The notes below the pieces were generated by a model. It did no database searches, was not told the DNA's origin, and was given only the letters and a program-made list of their open reading frames with translations. 64,000 nt of DNA from Granulicella pectinivorans (GTDB taxonomy: Bacteria > Acidobacteriota > Terriglobia > Terriglobales > Acidobacteriaceae), in the NCBI RefSeq assembly GCF_900114625.1, contig NZ_FOZL01000001.1:4154001-4218000 (forward strand), read 5' to 3'. The translations under genes and the position numbers were made by a program. This document shows positions 26,670-34,844 of this stretch, piece by piece; position 1 is the stretch's first letter; each line of letters starts with the position of its first letter.

Positions 26670-27241
26670 GCCACCTCCTCCACCACCAGCGGCAGCATCC
26701 AACGATGGAGTGCCTGAAAGGTTGCGTTGGCTCCTTCAATCACGCCGCCAAGCTCCGCTGGCTCTGCCGCGCAGTACGCATCTAGAGAGCCGCGAAAGTC
26801 AGCCCAGCGAGCACCCGTCTCCGCGCCATGCCCCTCAAAAAACATCCAGGCACCGGAGATTTCGGAACTCATCCGCGGCAACAACTCACGCAGAATCATA
26901 CGACCGCCAAGTTTAGAGCCTTCCAAGACATAAAGCGCACCCAGAGCCTCCGCAAAGCGTGTAAGCCGGGGAAGCGCATCACCCACAGCCAATTCAATCG
27001 TGCGGAGATCGCAGCCGAGCGCAATCAGGTCCTGGCGCAGTGCCCGGGCCTGCCCCAACACGTCGAGATCAATCTTCCAGGACGGCCACTCATGGAAACC
27101 GCGAAGAACCTCCTCGAGCGGAAGGTATATGCCGAAGAAGCGACCCAGCCAGTCGCGATAGTCCCCGCTCGTCTGGATCGAGTCCGGCAACGCCAACGCA
27201 CGTTCGATGCTGAGATGCGCCTCCATGGTGGCCGCACGCAC
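26666..27241 (-). CDS. bphO: Biliverdin-producing heme oxygenase (BphO type)
   Basis: It makes biliverdin, the chromophore of the adjacent phytochrome, by oxidising heme. The family marks are the proximal-His segment (AATMEAHLSIE), RLTRFAEALGALYVLEGSKLGG and the closing helix. The GTG at 27241 is preferred, with GAGGA about 9 nt upstream, giving 191 residues, the usual length. An in-frame GTG at 27325 would add 28 residues with no family similarity, so the exact start is uncertain. Its TGA overlaps the TTG start of the phytochrome gene, so the two are translationally coupled and made together. Confidence 0.92.
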   Translation of the reverse strand: MRAATMEAHLSIERALALPDSIQTSGDYRDWLGRFFGIYLPLEEVLRGFHEWPSWKIDLDVLGQARALRQDLIALGCDLRTIELAVGDALPRLTRFAEALGALYVLEGSKLGGRMILRELLPRMSSEISGAWMFFEGHGAETGARWADFRGSLDAYCAAEPAELGGVIEGANATFQALHRWMLPLVVEEVA

Positions 27242-27567
27242 GACAAGATGTCCTCGACGCTCACACGCTTCTTCTCCAGACAAATGACACCGCTCTCTAT
27301 TGGACTGTCGACGCGAAGCAAACACTGTTTTCGTGCAAGTGGGGATTGCTCTTTAATATCGTTGGCAACTGATGTTGTCAACCCGACAATGGCTTCTTGC
27401 GCATTTACTCTCACAAATCCTGAGTCAAACTCAGTCATTTCACAGAAGCAGGTTTCCCAAAGGTAGAGTATTTTGTAACCAGTCAAGCGACAAATGACCC
27501 AAAAGCACAGCGATGAAGCCGGGGCCAGCGCTCCAGCGGATCCAATCAGAACCCATGGACTTGCCAC

Positions 27568-27717
27568 AAGACCCACCCTCAAAAGGCGATGGTCACAAAA
27601 CCGGGAAGAAGGATTCAGAATGAGGAAGCTCAAGGCCCTGTCAACCAGCTTGCGATTCCACCGCCGCAGGAACTCCGATCTGCGACACTTAGGGCATAAC
27701 GGCAACGAGTGCATCAA
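27568..27717 (-). pseudogene. Possible degenerate zinc-ribbon small protein
   Basis: From the ATG at 27717 about 50 codons read like the small zinc-ribbon proteins common in Acidobacteria: CPKC, then a basic stretch (LRRWNRKLVDRALSFL), then SRFCDHRLLR. The second knuckle should be CxxC but reads S-R-F-C, one base away from Cys. After this the frame stays open without recognisable character and runs into the heme oxygenase gene, which argues against an intact gene. It may be a decayed gene or a chance resemblance. Confidence 0.3.
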
Positions 27718-28186
27718 CCAAATGCTTCCGAGACAAAGTGAGCATTTCTTACAATTCCTCAGAGGTTACCGCTAACTACATCGTGAGCCGCAAGATGAAA
27801 TTGATATATCAAAATTGATTTTCACAGGGCAAATAAACTTGATCCCGTATTTCATCATGCAAGAGGGGGCTAAACTCCCATAGCGATGAAGAGCGTCAAT
27901 CAGTGGTCGTCCGCATGGAAATGAGGCATGGACGAGACAATCAATCACGAAGAAAAATCTTCCGCGTATCATTCGCCGAGTTCGTCTAGGATACTTTCGA
28001 TGTCCTCCACCCTCCGCCGGCCCCGACCACCTCTTATTCCCGGAAGGGTTGTTGGACACTGACTGAGACAACCCCTGCGAGCGACTCCCTAAGTGATAGA
28101 CAAAGGATTGTGTTCGGGAGAAGGTGTCATACGAATGCCTTCGGCGTCATCAAGACAAGACGTGATCAATCTGATTCAAGCACCAC
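27718..28186. other. Intergenic region without recognisable gene
   Basis: No gene is supported here. An AT-rich patch contains the perfect palindrome TTGATATATCAA (27798-27809). Short frames on both strands show no family resemblance. Further right, GGGTTGT and ACAACCC form a weak inverted repeat at about 28047-28075, a possible terminator-like structure without a T-tract. Together with 27242-27567 this is the emptiest stretch of the window. Confidence 0.5.
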
Positions 28187-29464
28187 TCATCGTTGAACGT
28201 CTTCCAGCGTTCGCATAAAGTCAGACCACGAACAGGAAAAGTCTACACGGCTGCAGCCCGGCAGGAATACTGGCACACGCTCCGGGGGCGCATCCAGCGT
28301 AAGCACGGTCGTATTGCGCATCTGCTCCAACGTCTGCACGCTGAGGAAGACCTTCACCGTATAAGCTGCCGTATCGCGCCCCTTCCATAGCTCGAAGATG
28401 AGTGTGCTGCCCGGTGCCGTGTCATCGCGCCGCTCGTCCGCAATCCAGGTGAGGTTCAATGCTCCGGCCATATTCAGGATGTTCGTATCGTGCCCGACGA
28501 GAAACAAGGCCTTATCCGTGGGCTTCGAAAAAACTCCCGGCATCGGATGCTGCTCAACTGCCTGCTGCATCGCACCCTCAATCTGTTTAAGCAAATTCGA
28601 GGCTTGCAACTTAGCAATCGCCGGTGTCCGCTGCGTAAAATCGGTCGCGGCGGTATGCAGAGCGATCAGCGAACGAATGGTCGCACCATCCGCGCAGCCC
28701 CAGCCAACCTGCTGTTTGTCCATGCCTTCGGTATATTCGAGCAAAATATTTTCAACCAGGGTAGAAGCCGTGTTGAGAGGACTGCGTAGCTCCGCAAGGT
28801 GATCGCCTTGTCCGGCTTCGAGCGTGGACGGTACATCGAACAAAGAACTGCGCTTTGCTGACGCTGCCGTTTTCCCGCACGTACCAAGCAGGTGATCGAA
28901 GGTGGCGATCTGCGCCCGATAAGCCTCCGTTGGGTTTCCTGCACTTCCACCAATACGCCCCGCGATTGCCGCGACGGCAAGGGCGCTGTCTGCACGGGCT
29001 ACTTCCTCAGACGGAAGATGAAACAGCGGATCATTCGTTCCCTCCTCACGCGAACTGACAGCGATCCCGCACCCAGGAAAGAGCCCTGCCGCAAGGGCGT
29101 TGCCCGTCTCCCGCGTTCTCTGGTCGGAGTCGGCGTAGAAGCTCACATGACCTGCCGCCTCGCATCCCGCGGCCGCAAACAATCCTTGCTGCGCCAGCTT
29201 CTGCCGGTCATAGGCGCCAAACAACTCCATCAGCCGGTATCCATGGGGCGTAAGGATACCGGGAGCCACCGGCCAAGTGGGCCATGCGGCACTCGAAAAC
29301 TTGTCATACTGTGCCGCCTTCCCAGTTGGAGAGCGAACTCCATGACGGCTAAAATACACCACGAATTTGAGGTCGGCGTTCGTGGTTGCGGAGCCCCTCT
29401 GCGCCAAAAGAGCAGGAGTGAGGAGAGCAAATACAGCAGCCAGTATCGCGAAGAGCTTTGCCAT
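28187..29464 (-). CDS. Histidine acid phosphatase (branch 2; phytase / glucose-1-phosphatase type), secreted
   Basis: The 425-residue protein has the histidine-phosphatase nucleophile motif RHGVRSP at residues 40-46 and a C-terminal HD motif in VGHDTNIL, the pair that defines branch 2 acid phosphatases such as AppA and Agp. MAKLFAILAAVFALLTPALLAQ is a signal peptide, so it acts in the periplasm or outside, releasing phosphate from phytate, sugar phosphates or similar esters. AAGGA about 7 nt before the ATG at 29464 fixes the start. It lies 76 bp after a TonB receptor gene on the same strand, probably in one operon, with a two-component system diverging upstream. The substrate cannot be read from sequence alone. 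Confidence 0.9.
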   Translation of the reverse strand: MAKLFAILAAVFALLTPALLAQRGSATTNADLKFVVYFSRHGVRSPTGKAAQYDKFSSAAWPTWPVAPGILTPHGYRLMELFGAYDRQKLAQQGLFAAAGCEAAGHVSFYADSDQRTRETGNALAAGLFPGCGIAVSSREEGTNDPLFHLPSEEVARADSALAVAAIAGRIGGSAGNPTEAYRAQIATFDHLLGTCGKTAASAKRSSLFDVPSTLEAGQGDHLAELRSPLNTASTLVENILLEYTEGMDKQQVGWGCADGATIRSLIALHTAATDFTQRTPAIAKLQASNLLKQIEGAMQQAVEQHPMPGVFSKPTDKALFLVGHDTNILNMAGALNLTWIADERRDDTAPGSTLIFELWKGRDTAAYTVKVFLSVQTLEQMRNTTVLTLDAPPERVPVFLPGCSRVDFSCSWSDFMRTLEDVQR

Positions 29465-29540
29465 GAGTTTCCTTGTAAGAGTGTTGAACGACGCGCGGAG
29501 ACAGATCGAGGCAGCCACCGCTGGCTGCCTCGACAGGTGG

Positions 29541-32500
29541 TTAGCGCTTCTTCGCGAAGTTGTAGCGGAAGCCTCCGCTGAACGTCGGCTTGTAGTACTC
29601 GCGCTGGTTCACGAATTGCGTGCTGCCCGTGTAGTAACCGAAGACTTGATTGTTAAGATTCAGCCCCGAGATCACGGCATTCAAACCGTTGTAGATGCGA
29701 TACGTAGCCTGAGCATCGACCTGGAAGTGAGGCAGCGTGTACACGTCTCCCGATGGTCCCTTCGGTCCGAGTCCGCTTGGATCTGCCCCACTGACGAGCG
29801 TCGGGGAGATCCAGTTGTAGCTGAACAGGCTGCTGCCGTTGTAGGCAAGTCCGACACGCGCTGAGAAGCGTTTGGTATCGAAGGTTGGGCTCAGATTGAA
29901 GGTATTGCCAGCCTGGTCGATCAGCGTAGGATGATCGGTGCGTAGCGGCACGCCCTTCTCTTGCGAAGCCGTATAGCTGTAGTTGGCCGAGACACCAAGG
30001 CCGCGCAGCACGCCCGGGAGGTAGCTGAGGTGCTGCTGGAAACTGACTTCAAACCCGTACAGGTATGCGTTCTGTCCATTGACGTACTGCGTGATCGCAT
30101 CGCCCGGATACTGAGCAATCGCGTTCTGTACCGCAACGGGAAAGTAGCCCGCGGGAAAATTCGAGAGGCTCAAGCCGCCGGAGATGGTGGTCAGAAGCTG
30201 TGGTGCCGTGAGCTGCTTGAAGAAGAATCCGGCCTGCACCATGCCGAGTGGACGAAGGAAGTTCTCATAGAGCAGGTCGTAACTGTTCGCATGCTCCGGC
30301 CGGAGGTTGGAGTTGCCGATGGTCACTGCGACAGGACTCGCCGAGCTATCCTCGGTGATGTAGGGGACAAGCTGATAGGCATCGGGACGTGCGATGCCCC
30401 GCGAGAAGACAGCACGAAGCGCGGAGTCGGGTGTCAGCCGGTAACGTGCCTGAATGCTGGGCAGCACATCGATGTAAGAAGGTGTGCTCGAGATGCCGAT
30501 CGGCACACCGCAGCCCGTGTTGCTCGATCCTCCGCAATGCGGATCCCCCGCCTTGTATAACGTGACGTTGTACCCGAACGCATCCATGTTCGTCGCCTCA
30601 ATGCGCACGCCTGTCTGCACATGCAGCTTGCCGAAGTCGATGGTGTTCATCGCATAGCCAGCCGTGATGCGCTCAATCGTATGAAAGAGGTTGGGATACG
30701 TCGCCGCAGCAGTCTTAATTCCGTCGAGATAACCGGAGTAGTTCTGCAACGTGTAAGCCTGAACCAGGTTGAAATCGGATACGGGCCCGTAGTTGCCGCC
30801 GAAGTAACGTCCGTTATAAAAGTCTGTGTTTACGAAGCTGCTCTGGAGTTGCGCGATAGTCGGCGTACCCGAACCGGCCTTCGTTGACCAGCCATCGTAG
30901 ACGTTTTCGGTTGCGTTCTGGTACTTATGCGCGTTGCTGAATTTGAACCCCGCCTCGAACGTTCCGAAGTGATCGCCAAGGTTGTAGTTTTTCCCCGCCG
31001 ACAGCGAAGCAGTCAGATCGAGCTGCGCGGTCAATCCCTTCGACGTCGTAACGTCCTTCAAGATGAAGTTGTTGGGGTTTTGTAAAGGAGAGCCTGCACT
31101 ATCACAGTTGCCGAAAGTCGGATGATACAGGTCCGCCTGAGCGCTGGGTTGAAAGTTGCAGAACACCGAAGGACCGATCCACGAGAAGTCCGCCTTCGGA
31201 TTACCTGCCGAGCTGTTCTCATACGACCGGGCAGCCGACCCCTGCCAAAGCAGCCAGTAGTTACTTTGGTAGTCGCGTCCACCGACGATAAGGTCGCTCA
31301 CCGCCGAGTCCGGCCGCTTCGAAGACGTGTAGAACTTCGGCGCCGAAGACGCCACGGTAGGGCTGGGCGCAACGATATTGGCTCCGTTATTGCATCCACC
31401 CACAACCTTCGAGGAGCACGTCAGCGGCGTCGACACCGGCGACACGTACCACTTATCTCCCCAGTCCTTGAAGTCCGAATAAATGCCATGCGCGTAGACG
31501 CTCACATTGTCCGAAAACTTATAGTCCGCACTGCCGGCGAACCCGTACCGTTTGCGATAGTAGCGATACTCGCGGATCGTATTGTTGTCATAGAACGGCG
31601 CGGAAAACGTTGAGAGCGGATCCAAAGATGGTTGAATGTTGTCGATGCCGCGACCGTTATAGTCAAACGCGCCGTTCGCCAATATGCCGAACCGCTTCGT
31701 CGTCCCAAACCGCTTGCCGACCGTCCCGCCATAGTCGTACGAGCCTCGTCCGTTCTCAATATTTGTGCGCCCGCCATCGCCAAAGAGGTTGATCGTCGGC
31801 GTCTCACCGGCCTCCTTGGTCCGCAGATTCACAGACCCGCCAATGCCATTGGCATCCTGGTTTGCCGAAAGCGTCTTGTTCAACTCCACCGCATCGACAA
31901 GGTCCGAGGGCAGCACATCCAGACGAACCTGCCGCACCGTAGGCTCAGGAGAAGGCAGTGTCACACCATCCACCGTCACGTTCGTCAGACGAGGCTCCGT
32001 GCCGCGCACCTGGATATAAACGCCCTCACCCTCAATGCGATAAAGCGTCACGGAGGGAAGACGGCCAATCGCATCGGCCACGTTCGCATTCGGCAGCGAG
32101 CGAATGATCTCTGCGGGTAGCACCTGCAGAATATTGTCCGCGTTGCGCGTCTGGTTGATGGCCTCAGCCTCGCCATGTGGACGATCCGCCGTCACAAGGA
32201 TCTCCTCGCTGTTCGACGCGACCTTCAATCTCAGGTCGAGGTCCAGCGCCTGACCGGCAGTGAGGTCCACCTCCGTCTTCTGCGTGGCAAATCCGACATA
32301 CGAGACGGACAGCGTGTAGTGGCCAGCGGGCACGGCAGGCAGCGTGTAGGCGCCCACGCTATTCGACACGGCGGTCACGCCTGTGGGCGCAAGCTGCACC
32401 TGCGCTCCAGTCACGCCGGCGTCCCTTGGATCCAGCACAGCACCGCTGATCACGGCCTTGGCATTCTGCGCGAATCCAGCGCACGTCAAAAGCAGAATCG

Positions 32501-32543
32501 TAAAACACAGCAATGCGTGGCGAAGACGATAAGCGACGAACAT
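29541..32543 (-). CDS. TonB-dependent receptor, Xanthomonas/Caulobacter type, with carboxypeptidase-like N-terminal domain
   Basis: This 1000-residue receptor differs from the Oar-like ones in the window. After a signal peptide ending in GFAQ comes a carboxypeptidase-like domain (ISGAVLDPRDAGVTGAQVQL). The plug is of the TonB-Xanth-Caul class: EIIRSLPNANVADAIGRLPSV, VQVRGTEPRLTNVTVDG-like sequence, LPSDLVDAVELNKTL, and NGIGGSVNLRTKEAG. The barrel ends GGFRYNFAKKR. The ATG at 32543 follows GAGG closely and gives a proper signal peptide; the longer open frame upstream has none. It is followed by a histidine acid phosphatase gene, suggesting uptake of a phosphorylated compound or of the freed sugar or inositol. 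Confidence 0.94.
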   Translation of the reverse strand: MFVAYRLRHALLCFTILLLTCAGFAQNAKAVISGAVLDPRDAGVTGAQVQLAPTGVTAVSNSVGAYTLPAVPAGHYTLSVSYVGFATQKTEVDLTAGQALDLDLRLKVASNSEEILVTADRPHGEAEAINQTRNADNILQVLPAEIIRSLPNANVADAIGRLPSVTLYRIEGEGVYIQVRGTEPRLTNVTVDGVTLPSPEPTVRQVRLDVLPSDLVDAVELNKTLSANQDANGIGGSVNLRTKEAGETPTINLFGDGGRTNIENGRGSYDYGGTVGKRFGTTKRFGILANGAFDYNGRGIDNIQPSLDPLSTFSAPFYDNNTIREYRYYRKRYGFAGSADYKFSDNVSVYAHGIYSDFKDWGDKWYVSPVSTPLTCSSKVVGGCNNGANIVAPSPTVASSAPKFYTSSKRPDSAVSDLIVGGRDYQSNYWLLWQGSAARSYENSSAGNPKADFSWIGPSVFCNFQPSAQADLYHPTFGNCDSAGSPLQNPNNFILKDVTTSKGLTAQLDLTASLSAGKNYNLGDHFGTFEAGFKFSNAHKYQNATENVYDGWSTKAGSGTPTIAQLQSSFVNTDFYNGRYFGGNYGPVSDFNLVQAYTLQNYSGYLDGIKTAAATYPNLFHTIERITAGYAMNTIDFGKLHVQTGVRIEATNMDAFGYNVTLYKAGDPHCGGSSNTGCGVPIGISSTPSYIDVLPSIQARYRLTPDSALRAVFSRGIARPDAYQLVPYITEDSSASPVAVTIGNSNLRPEHANSYDLLYENFLRPLGMVQAGFFFKQLTAPQLLTTISGGLSLSNFPAGYFPVAVQNAIAQYPGDAITQYVNGQNAYLYGFEVSFQQHLSYLPGVLRGLGVSANYSYTASQEKGVPLRTDHPTLIDQAGNTFNLSPTFDTKRFSARVGLAYNGSSLFSYNWISPTLVSGADPSGLGPKGPSGDVYTLPHFQVDAQATYRIYNGLNAVISGLNLNNQVFGYYTGSTQFVNQREYYKPTFSGGFRYNFAKKR

Positions 32544-32655
32544 AAGACCTCTTCCTCGGGGAAATAGCTGCGCAAGGCAGCGGAGTGGGGAACAGGCCGG
32601 AGTATGGCAGTCGTCTCTATGCCCAATCTGAGGAAGCTCCAAACACTTCGCCGTT

Positions 32656-32686
32656 TTCACCGGATGTTCACAGAACAAGGCATAAA
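32656..32686 (+). promoter_or_regulatory. TTCAC direct repeat and -10-like box upstream of the response regulator
   Basis: TTCAC occurs at 32656-32660 and 32667-32671, exactly 11 bp apart, the spacing expected for a tandem OmpR-family dimer. CATAAA at 32681-32686 resembles a -10 box and lies so close to the start codon (32695) that the message could be leaderless; no Shine-Dalgarno sequence is seen. The repeat could be an autoregulatory site also acting on the divergent TonB receptor gene. Confidence 0.4.
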
Positions 32687-32694
32687 GTACCCCT

Positions 32695-33366
32695 ATGCGC
32701 ATCCTCATCGCGGAGGACAAACGCGCCCTCGCCGGGCATCTCGGTCGTGCCCTCGAAGGCGAAGGCCACAGCGTCACCCTCGCCTACGACGGCGACGAGG
32801 CTCTGCGCCTCGGCCGCACCAATGCCTTCGATCTTCTTCTTCTCGACGTCATGCTCCCCCGGCGCGACGGCTTCTCGGTCATCCGTTCCATGCGCGAAGA
32901 CCGCCTCCTTACCCAGACCATCATCGCCTCCGCACGCGACTCCATGCAGGACATCGTCTGCGGTCTCGACGCCGGTGCCGACGACTACGTCACAAAGCCC
33001 TTCGCTCTTGATGTCCTCCTCGCCAAGGTCCGTGCCGCCGAGCGTCGCCTTCCCACCCAGGCCCCGCAAGAGGTCACCTTCCACGACCTCACCCTCCGTC
33101 CCCATCGCTTCGAGCTCGAACGCGGCTCACGCGTCGCCACTCTCACCCGCACCGAGTGCGCACTCCTCGAAACCCTAATGCGCCGCGCCCGCACTGTTGT
33201 GCCCCATGAAGTTCTGCTCGACGAAGGCTGGGGCGATGACGGCGAAGCAAACCACGACAACCTCTACTTCTTCATCCGCGCCCTCCGTGCGAAGATCACA
33301 CAGCCCGGCGAAGAAGAGTTGCTCCACACCATACGCGGCGTAGGCTACTCGCTGCGCTCCGCATAG
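32695..33366 (+). CDS. OmpR-family response regulator
   Basis: The 223-residue protein has a receiver domain with acidic pair E7-D8, phospho-acceptor Asp51 (LLLLDVMLP) and Lys in YVTKPF, then a winged-helix DNA-binding domain (about residues 125-222) ending in TIRGVGYSL. It receives phosphate from the histidine kinase encoded 2 bp downstream. It diverges from the TonB receptor/acid phosphatase genes across 151 bp, so these are its probable targets. The absence of a ribosome site upstream of the ATG suggests leaderless or weak initiation. Whether it answers to phosphate, a sugar phosphate or another cue is not visible. Confidence 0.95.
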   Translation: MRILIAEDKRALAGHLGRALEGEGHSVTLAYDGDEALRLGRTNAFDLLLLDVMLPRRDGFSVIRSMREDRLLTQTIIASARDSMQDIVCGLDAGADDYVTKPFALDVLLAKVRAAERRLPTQAPQEVTFHDLTLRPHRFELERGSRVATLTRTECALLETLMRRARTVVPHEVLLDEGWGDDGEANHDNLYFFIRALRAKITQPGEEELLHTIRGVGYSLRSA

Positions 33367-33368
33367 GG

Positions 33369-34844
33369 ATGAAGAACTACGTCTCCATCTCCCTGCGCCT
33401 CACCCTCTGGTTTGGCGCCATCTTCTTCTGCGGCTGGGTCATCTTCGGCACTGTCATGTGGTTCCACCTCAAAAGCACGCTTACGGCCGAACGCCACCAG
33501 ACCCTTTCACGCCGCGCCGACCGCCTCCAAGATCTCCTGCGCCGCGACCAGCGCAACACCGACGCCGATCCCGTCCAGGACTTCCGCGACTTCGCCCACG
33601 CCACCGGGAACGGGCTCGCTGAGATCGTCCGCACCGACAACACACCCGTCTACCCCTCGCCCTCCTCCGCAGCCTCATCCTTCCCCTGGCCAGCCATCTC
33701 CAACGGCCAACCGGAGACCTTCCTTCATGTCCACTTGGGCGACCAGTCCTACTCCGTGCTCATCCGTCCCATCATCGCGGAAGGAACCCAGGCGTACATC
33801 GGCCTCGCCGCCCCGGACGCCGGTAATCTCCTTCTTCTGCACGACTTCTGGCGGGGACTCCTCGCCTGGATCCCAGCCCTTCTCCTCGTCTCCTCCGCCG
33901 GCGGTTACTGGATGAGTCGCCGCGCCCTCCGCCCCGTCGATCGCATCACAGCAACCGCCCGTTCCATCAGCATCGGCAATCTCTCAGAGCGCCTCCCCGT
34001 CAACCACAGCGGCGACGAGCTTGAGCGCCTGACCGAAACCTGCAACGAAATGCTCGCCCGCCTCGAATCCTCCGTCCGCACCATCAAGCAGTTCACCGCC
34101 GACGCCTCGCACGAACTCCGCGGCCCCCTGTCCTTTGCCCGCACCGTCGCCGAGGTAGCCCTCCGCAACCCCCGGATCGACGAATCCAGCCGCCAGTCAT
34201 TCCAGGACATCGTCGACGAAGCGGCCAAGGCCGCCGTCGTCCTGGAGCAGATGCTCACTCTAGCCCGCTCCGATGCCGAGCCCTTCGACAAATCCCTCGT
34301 ACCCCTTGAGCTCGCCTCCCTCGTCGAGGGGACCTGTTCCATGGCACGCAGAATCGCAGCAGAAAAGGGCCACACCATCCATCTCTCCACCACCCCCGTC
34401 TGGGTGCAGGGCGATGCCACCAGCCTCCGTCGCATGCTCTGGATCGTCCTCGACAACGCCCTGAAATATAACGATGGCAAAGCTGCCATCGACGTCGCAA
34501 TCACGACAGACGATGCGCAAGCCATCATTCGCATCCAGGATTCCGGCATGGGGATCTCCCCGGAAGATCTGCCATACGTCTTCGACCGCTTCTACCGTGC
34601 CGACCCATCCCGCAGCCAGATAGAGGGTAGCGGTCTGGGCCTTTCCATCGCCCGCTGGATTGCGGATGCCCACCACGCCGAAATTTCCATCCGCAGCGCA
34701 CACCGTCAGGGCACAACCGTGACCATCACGCTGCCCGTGTGCGACTTGGAGAGCCCCCACGCCTCTGGACGCCGGTATGCGGGACTCCTGTCCACCTCTT
34801 CCAGGGGCAGGCACACACCGCTTCCCGAAGGATCAGTGACCTGA
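33369..34844 (+). CDS. Sensor histidine kinase
   Basis: A 491-residue inner-membrane kinase. Membrane helix 1 is at about residues 8-31 and helix 2 at 163-182, leaving a periplasmic sensor domain of about 130 residues without recognisable family. HAMP follows (183-235), then a HisKA domain with His248 in FTADASHELRGPLSF, and a HATPase with N box (DNALKYND), G1 (DSGMGISPEDLPYVFDRFYRAD) and G2 (GSGLGLSIARWI). It starts 2 bp after the response regulator stop, so the two form an operon. Its last 12 bp overlap the 3' end of the convergent regulator gene at 34833. Confidence 0.95.
   Translation: MKNYVSISLRLTLWFGAIFFCGWVIFGTVMWFHLKSTLTAERHQTLSRRADRLQDLLRRDQRNTDADPVQDFRDFAHATGNGLAEIVRTDNTPVYPSPSSAASSFPWPAISNGQPETFLHVHLGDQSYSVLIRPIIAEGTQAYIGLAAPDAGNLLLLHDFWRGLLAWIPALLLVSSAGGYWMSRRALRPVDRITATARSISIGNLSERLPVNHSGDELERLTETCNEMLARLESSVRTIKQFTADASHELRGPLSFARTVAEVALRNPRIDESSRQSFQDIVDEAAKAAVVLEQMLTLARSDAEPFDKSLVPLELASLVEGTCSMARRIAAEKGHTIHLSTTPVWVQGDATSLRRMLWIVLDNALKYNDGKAAIDVAITTDDAQAIIRIQDSGMGISPEDLPYVFDRFYRADPSRSQIEGSGLGLSIARWIADAHHAEISIRSAHRQGTTVTITLPVCDLESPHASGRRYAGLLSTSSRGRHTPLPEGSVT

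Noticed and set aside
27025..27567. Continuation of the zinc-ribbon frame into the heme oxygenase gene
   Set aside because: It overlaps a well-supported gene by more than 200 bp and loses all recognisable character after residue 50.
27772..28071. 99-codon frame on the - strand
   Set aside because: There is no family resemblance and no convincing ribosome site; composition looks non-coding.
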